Below, one piece after another: positions 62,910 through 64,000 of a stretch of 64,000 bases of DNA (positions are counted from its first letter, which is position 1; each line of letters begins with the position of its first letter). The position numbers were made by a program, and so were the translations under genes. The DNA lies in contig DAOSDC010000008.1 in the NCBI GenBank assembly GCA_035361955.1, positions 22,698 to 86,697 of the forward strand. Direction: 5' to 3'. Source of the stretch: UBA6120 sp035361955. Its GTDB lineage: Bacteria; Bacillota_I; Bacilli_A; RFN20; CAG-826. The notes under the pieces were generated by a model that saw nothing but the letters and a program-made list of their open reading frames with translations, had not been told where the DNA came from and did not search any database.

Positions 62910-63773
62910 TCATGACTGAGACGATGAACTTGTGTCTGATTCCGTGAAACTGGAGATGTCCATCGAAAACTCCAATGAAGCGTTTTGCGGAATTTGGCCC
63001 CGACAGTCTGGATCATCACCCTCGAGCCAGATAACGATTGTGTAACGCATAACCGCCTCAGGCGGGAAGTATGTTACATCGTAACGAGTGATTTCCTGTA
63101 AGTTTAGAAATTCTTCGGCGCGCTCGGCATTGATTGGTTTATCGGCCAAGCACGTTTTGTTATCGCCGCTGGTGCGAGCGATACATTCGCGATATTCCGG
63201 TTCGTTGTCTTCTTTATAGATGAGCTGATTCGTGCGTTTAGCGAGTGTGCGACTGTCATGAGTCATTTCGGTCATGTCGTCGTCGCGATTTTCATAAATC
63301 CGCACGCGGACATACTCTTCTAATGGAATGACGTCGGGACTATCGTAGGTCGTGGTCCGTAGTCGCATCCAAATCTGATAATCAACCGGAGTGTCGCCCA
63401 CGTTCTTAATAAAGAAGGTGTAGGCGAAGTAGAGAGAATAGACATGTTGATCTAGTGGATCCCGATATTCCCCATTATGCGATCCCGCCATATTATCGAT
63501 TTCCGCGTCATCCGGGAGGCTATCTGCCATGATTGGATAGATGCGTTCGACATTTTCAGCGCGTAGCAATGTGGTTGGTCGGGTGAAGTCGCGCGAGTAA
63601 TCCATAGTGAGCTGTGTGTTGTTGCTCTTTAACTGGACGGTGTAGCGCCCGACTTGGTTGCCTAAGAAGGCGATGATGACGAAGGTAACTAGTGTGACAG
63701 TCGAGACCAGAAGCATGAAGGACGCGAATATTCTTCGTTTACGGCGTCGGGCATACTTTTGGTGATATGTCAT
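62910..63773 (-). CDS. TasA-like membrane or exported protein (first of three)
   Basis: A 287-aa protein with a very basic N-terminus (KYARRRKRR) and one helix (about 16-38), then a beta-rich extracytoplasmic domain. The WLEGDDPDCRG segment near the C-terminus parallels the sibling proteins. Unlike them, it lacks a clear AWF cleavage motif and has three Cys residues, so it may stay anchored in the membrane and serve as the fibre base, as TapA does in Bacillus (by analogy only). It ends in a Ser-rich tail. It has the strongest ribosome site of the operon (ggaggagg). Confidence 0.65.
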   Translation of the reverse strand: MTYHQKYARRRKRRIFASFMLLVSTVTLVTFVIIAFLGNQVGRYTVQLKSNNTQLTMDYSRDFTRPTTLLRAENVERIYPIMADSLPDDAEIDNMAGSHNGEYRDPLDQHVYSLYFAYTFFIKNVGDTPVDYQIWMRLRTTTYDSPDVIPLEEYVRVRIYENRDDDMTEMTHDSRTLAKRTNQLIYKEDNEPEYRECIARTSGDNKTCLADKPINAERAEEFLNLQEITRYDVTYFPPEAVMRYTIVIWLEGDDPDCRGQIPQNASLEFSMDISSFTESDTSSSSQS

Positions 63774-63799
63774 AAGTTCCTCCTCCCATCATGGTCACG

Positions 63800-63829
63800 A
63801 TGTTAATAAAAACACCGTATAGATGACAA
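63800..63829 (-). promoter_or_regulatory. Probable promoter of the TasA/SipW/McrB operon
   Basis: On the minus strand TTGTCA (63829-63824), an 18-base spacer and TAACAT (63805-63800), followed by a strong ribosome site at the first gene. An inverted repeat (AAACACCG 63810-63817, CGGTGTTT 63835-63842) overlaps the spacer and the upstream side and could be an operator or the terminator hairpin of an upstream gene. Confidence 0.45.
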
Positions 63830-63963
63830 TCCACCGGTGTTTAGCGCTGTTCTACCCCATTAAAATAGACGCTTGGCTAAACTTACCTGTGGTAACTTCC
63901 CAAGCCACGAAAACTGGTCTTGGAAAGCCCCTTGGAATAAAAAACGGTTCTGTAAAAACAAAG

Positions 63964-63987
63964 GTGGAGTAAAAAATAACACTCCAC
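63964..63987 (-). terminator. Probable terminator of a gene beyond the window
   Basis: Arms GTGGAGT (63964-63970) and ACTCCAC (63981-63987). On the minus strand it is followed by ctttgttttt, so it could end a gene lying to the right of the window. No coding region is seen between 63774 and 64000. Confidence 0.5.
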
Positions 63988-64000
63988 TTAAAACTTTACA

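Overview
The window looks like a chromosomal segment of a low-to-mid GC monoderm bacterium (Bacillota/Mollicutes neighbourhood). The evidence is the Bacillus-like gene strings (dnaX-recR-tmk-holB-ricT-rsmI; prfA-prmC-tsaC-rpiB-comFA-comFC; secA-prfB), a RicT homologue, ComFA/ComFC, a YolD partner for a Y-family polymerase, YfhO, YitT, DUF4153 and SipW/TasA-type proteins. TGA is a normal stop here: many genes end in TGA, and prfB is present with its in-frame TGA frameshift site. A TGA=Trp mycoplasma is therefore excluded. My best guess (inference) is a free-living, wall-poor or walled relative of the Mollicutes/Haloplasma/Izemoplasma branch. No rRNA, tRNA, CRISPR, phage or IS element was seen.

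Layout. 1-1.6 kb: ECF-transporter S subunit and CvpA (minus). 1.9-6.5 kb: Y-family polymerase + YolD, a sigma/anti-sigma pair, and glutamine synthetase (plus). 6.6-9.5 kb: secreted M6 metalloprotease lipoprotein and M29 aminopeptidase (minus). 10.1-23.2 kb: a long minus-strand housekeeping block (ThyX-like protein, folD, secG, uvrB, YitT, prfB, secA, comFC, comFA, rpiB, tsaC, prmC, prfA). 23.35-29.1 kb: the divergent dnaX-recR-tmk-holB-ricT-rsmI operon. 29.1-36.6 kb: a minus-strand envelope/polyphosphate operon (PI-PLC-like protein, VTC-type polyphosphate polymerase, DUF4956, InlB-repeat membrane protein, RluA, YfhO). 36.7-40.1 kb: ABC exporter with a 51-aa membrane peptide, then a peroxiredoxin. 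40.1-44.4 kb: Old Yellow Enzyme, DUF4153, LURP-one protein and a heliorhodopsin (minus). 44.6-51.8 kb: TetR-controlled glycerol-phosphate/ether-lipid-like redox operon. 51.8-54.5 kb: hydrolase, GNAT, and a PAS-GGDEF-HD-GYP protein. 54.5-63.8 kb: an eight-gene minus-strand operon of three TasA/camelysin-like exported proteins, a membrane-anchored McrB-like AAA+ ATPase, a DUF2357 coiled-coil partner, a SipW-type signal peptidase, an EAL phosphodiesterase and a nucleosidase.

Most notable. (1) The heliorhodopsin (43549-44367) has its Schiff-base lysine, carboxylate counterion and conserved histidines. It is a single-gene unit with no retinal-synthesis gene nearby. (2) The 54.5-63.8 kb operon looks like a surface-fibre or biofilm-matrix system. 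In it, an McrB/DUF2357 pair has no recognisable nuclease and is linked to SipW, TasA-like substrates and c-di-GMP turnover. (3) The TetR/GlpA-like/DUF1667/FGGY/AGPS-like cluster and the PI-PLC/VTC/DUF4956/InlB-repeat operon are coherent gene sets of unknown function. (4) Smaller points are a prfB frameshift site without the usual adjacent SD-like stimulator, a ThyX-like gene translationally coupled to folD, and several apparently leaderless genes that share a TGaTAAnAT element six bases before ATG.
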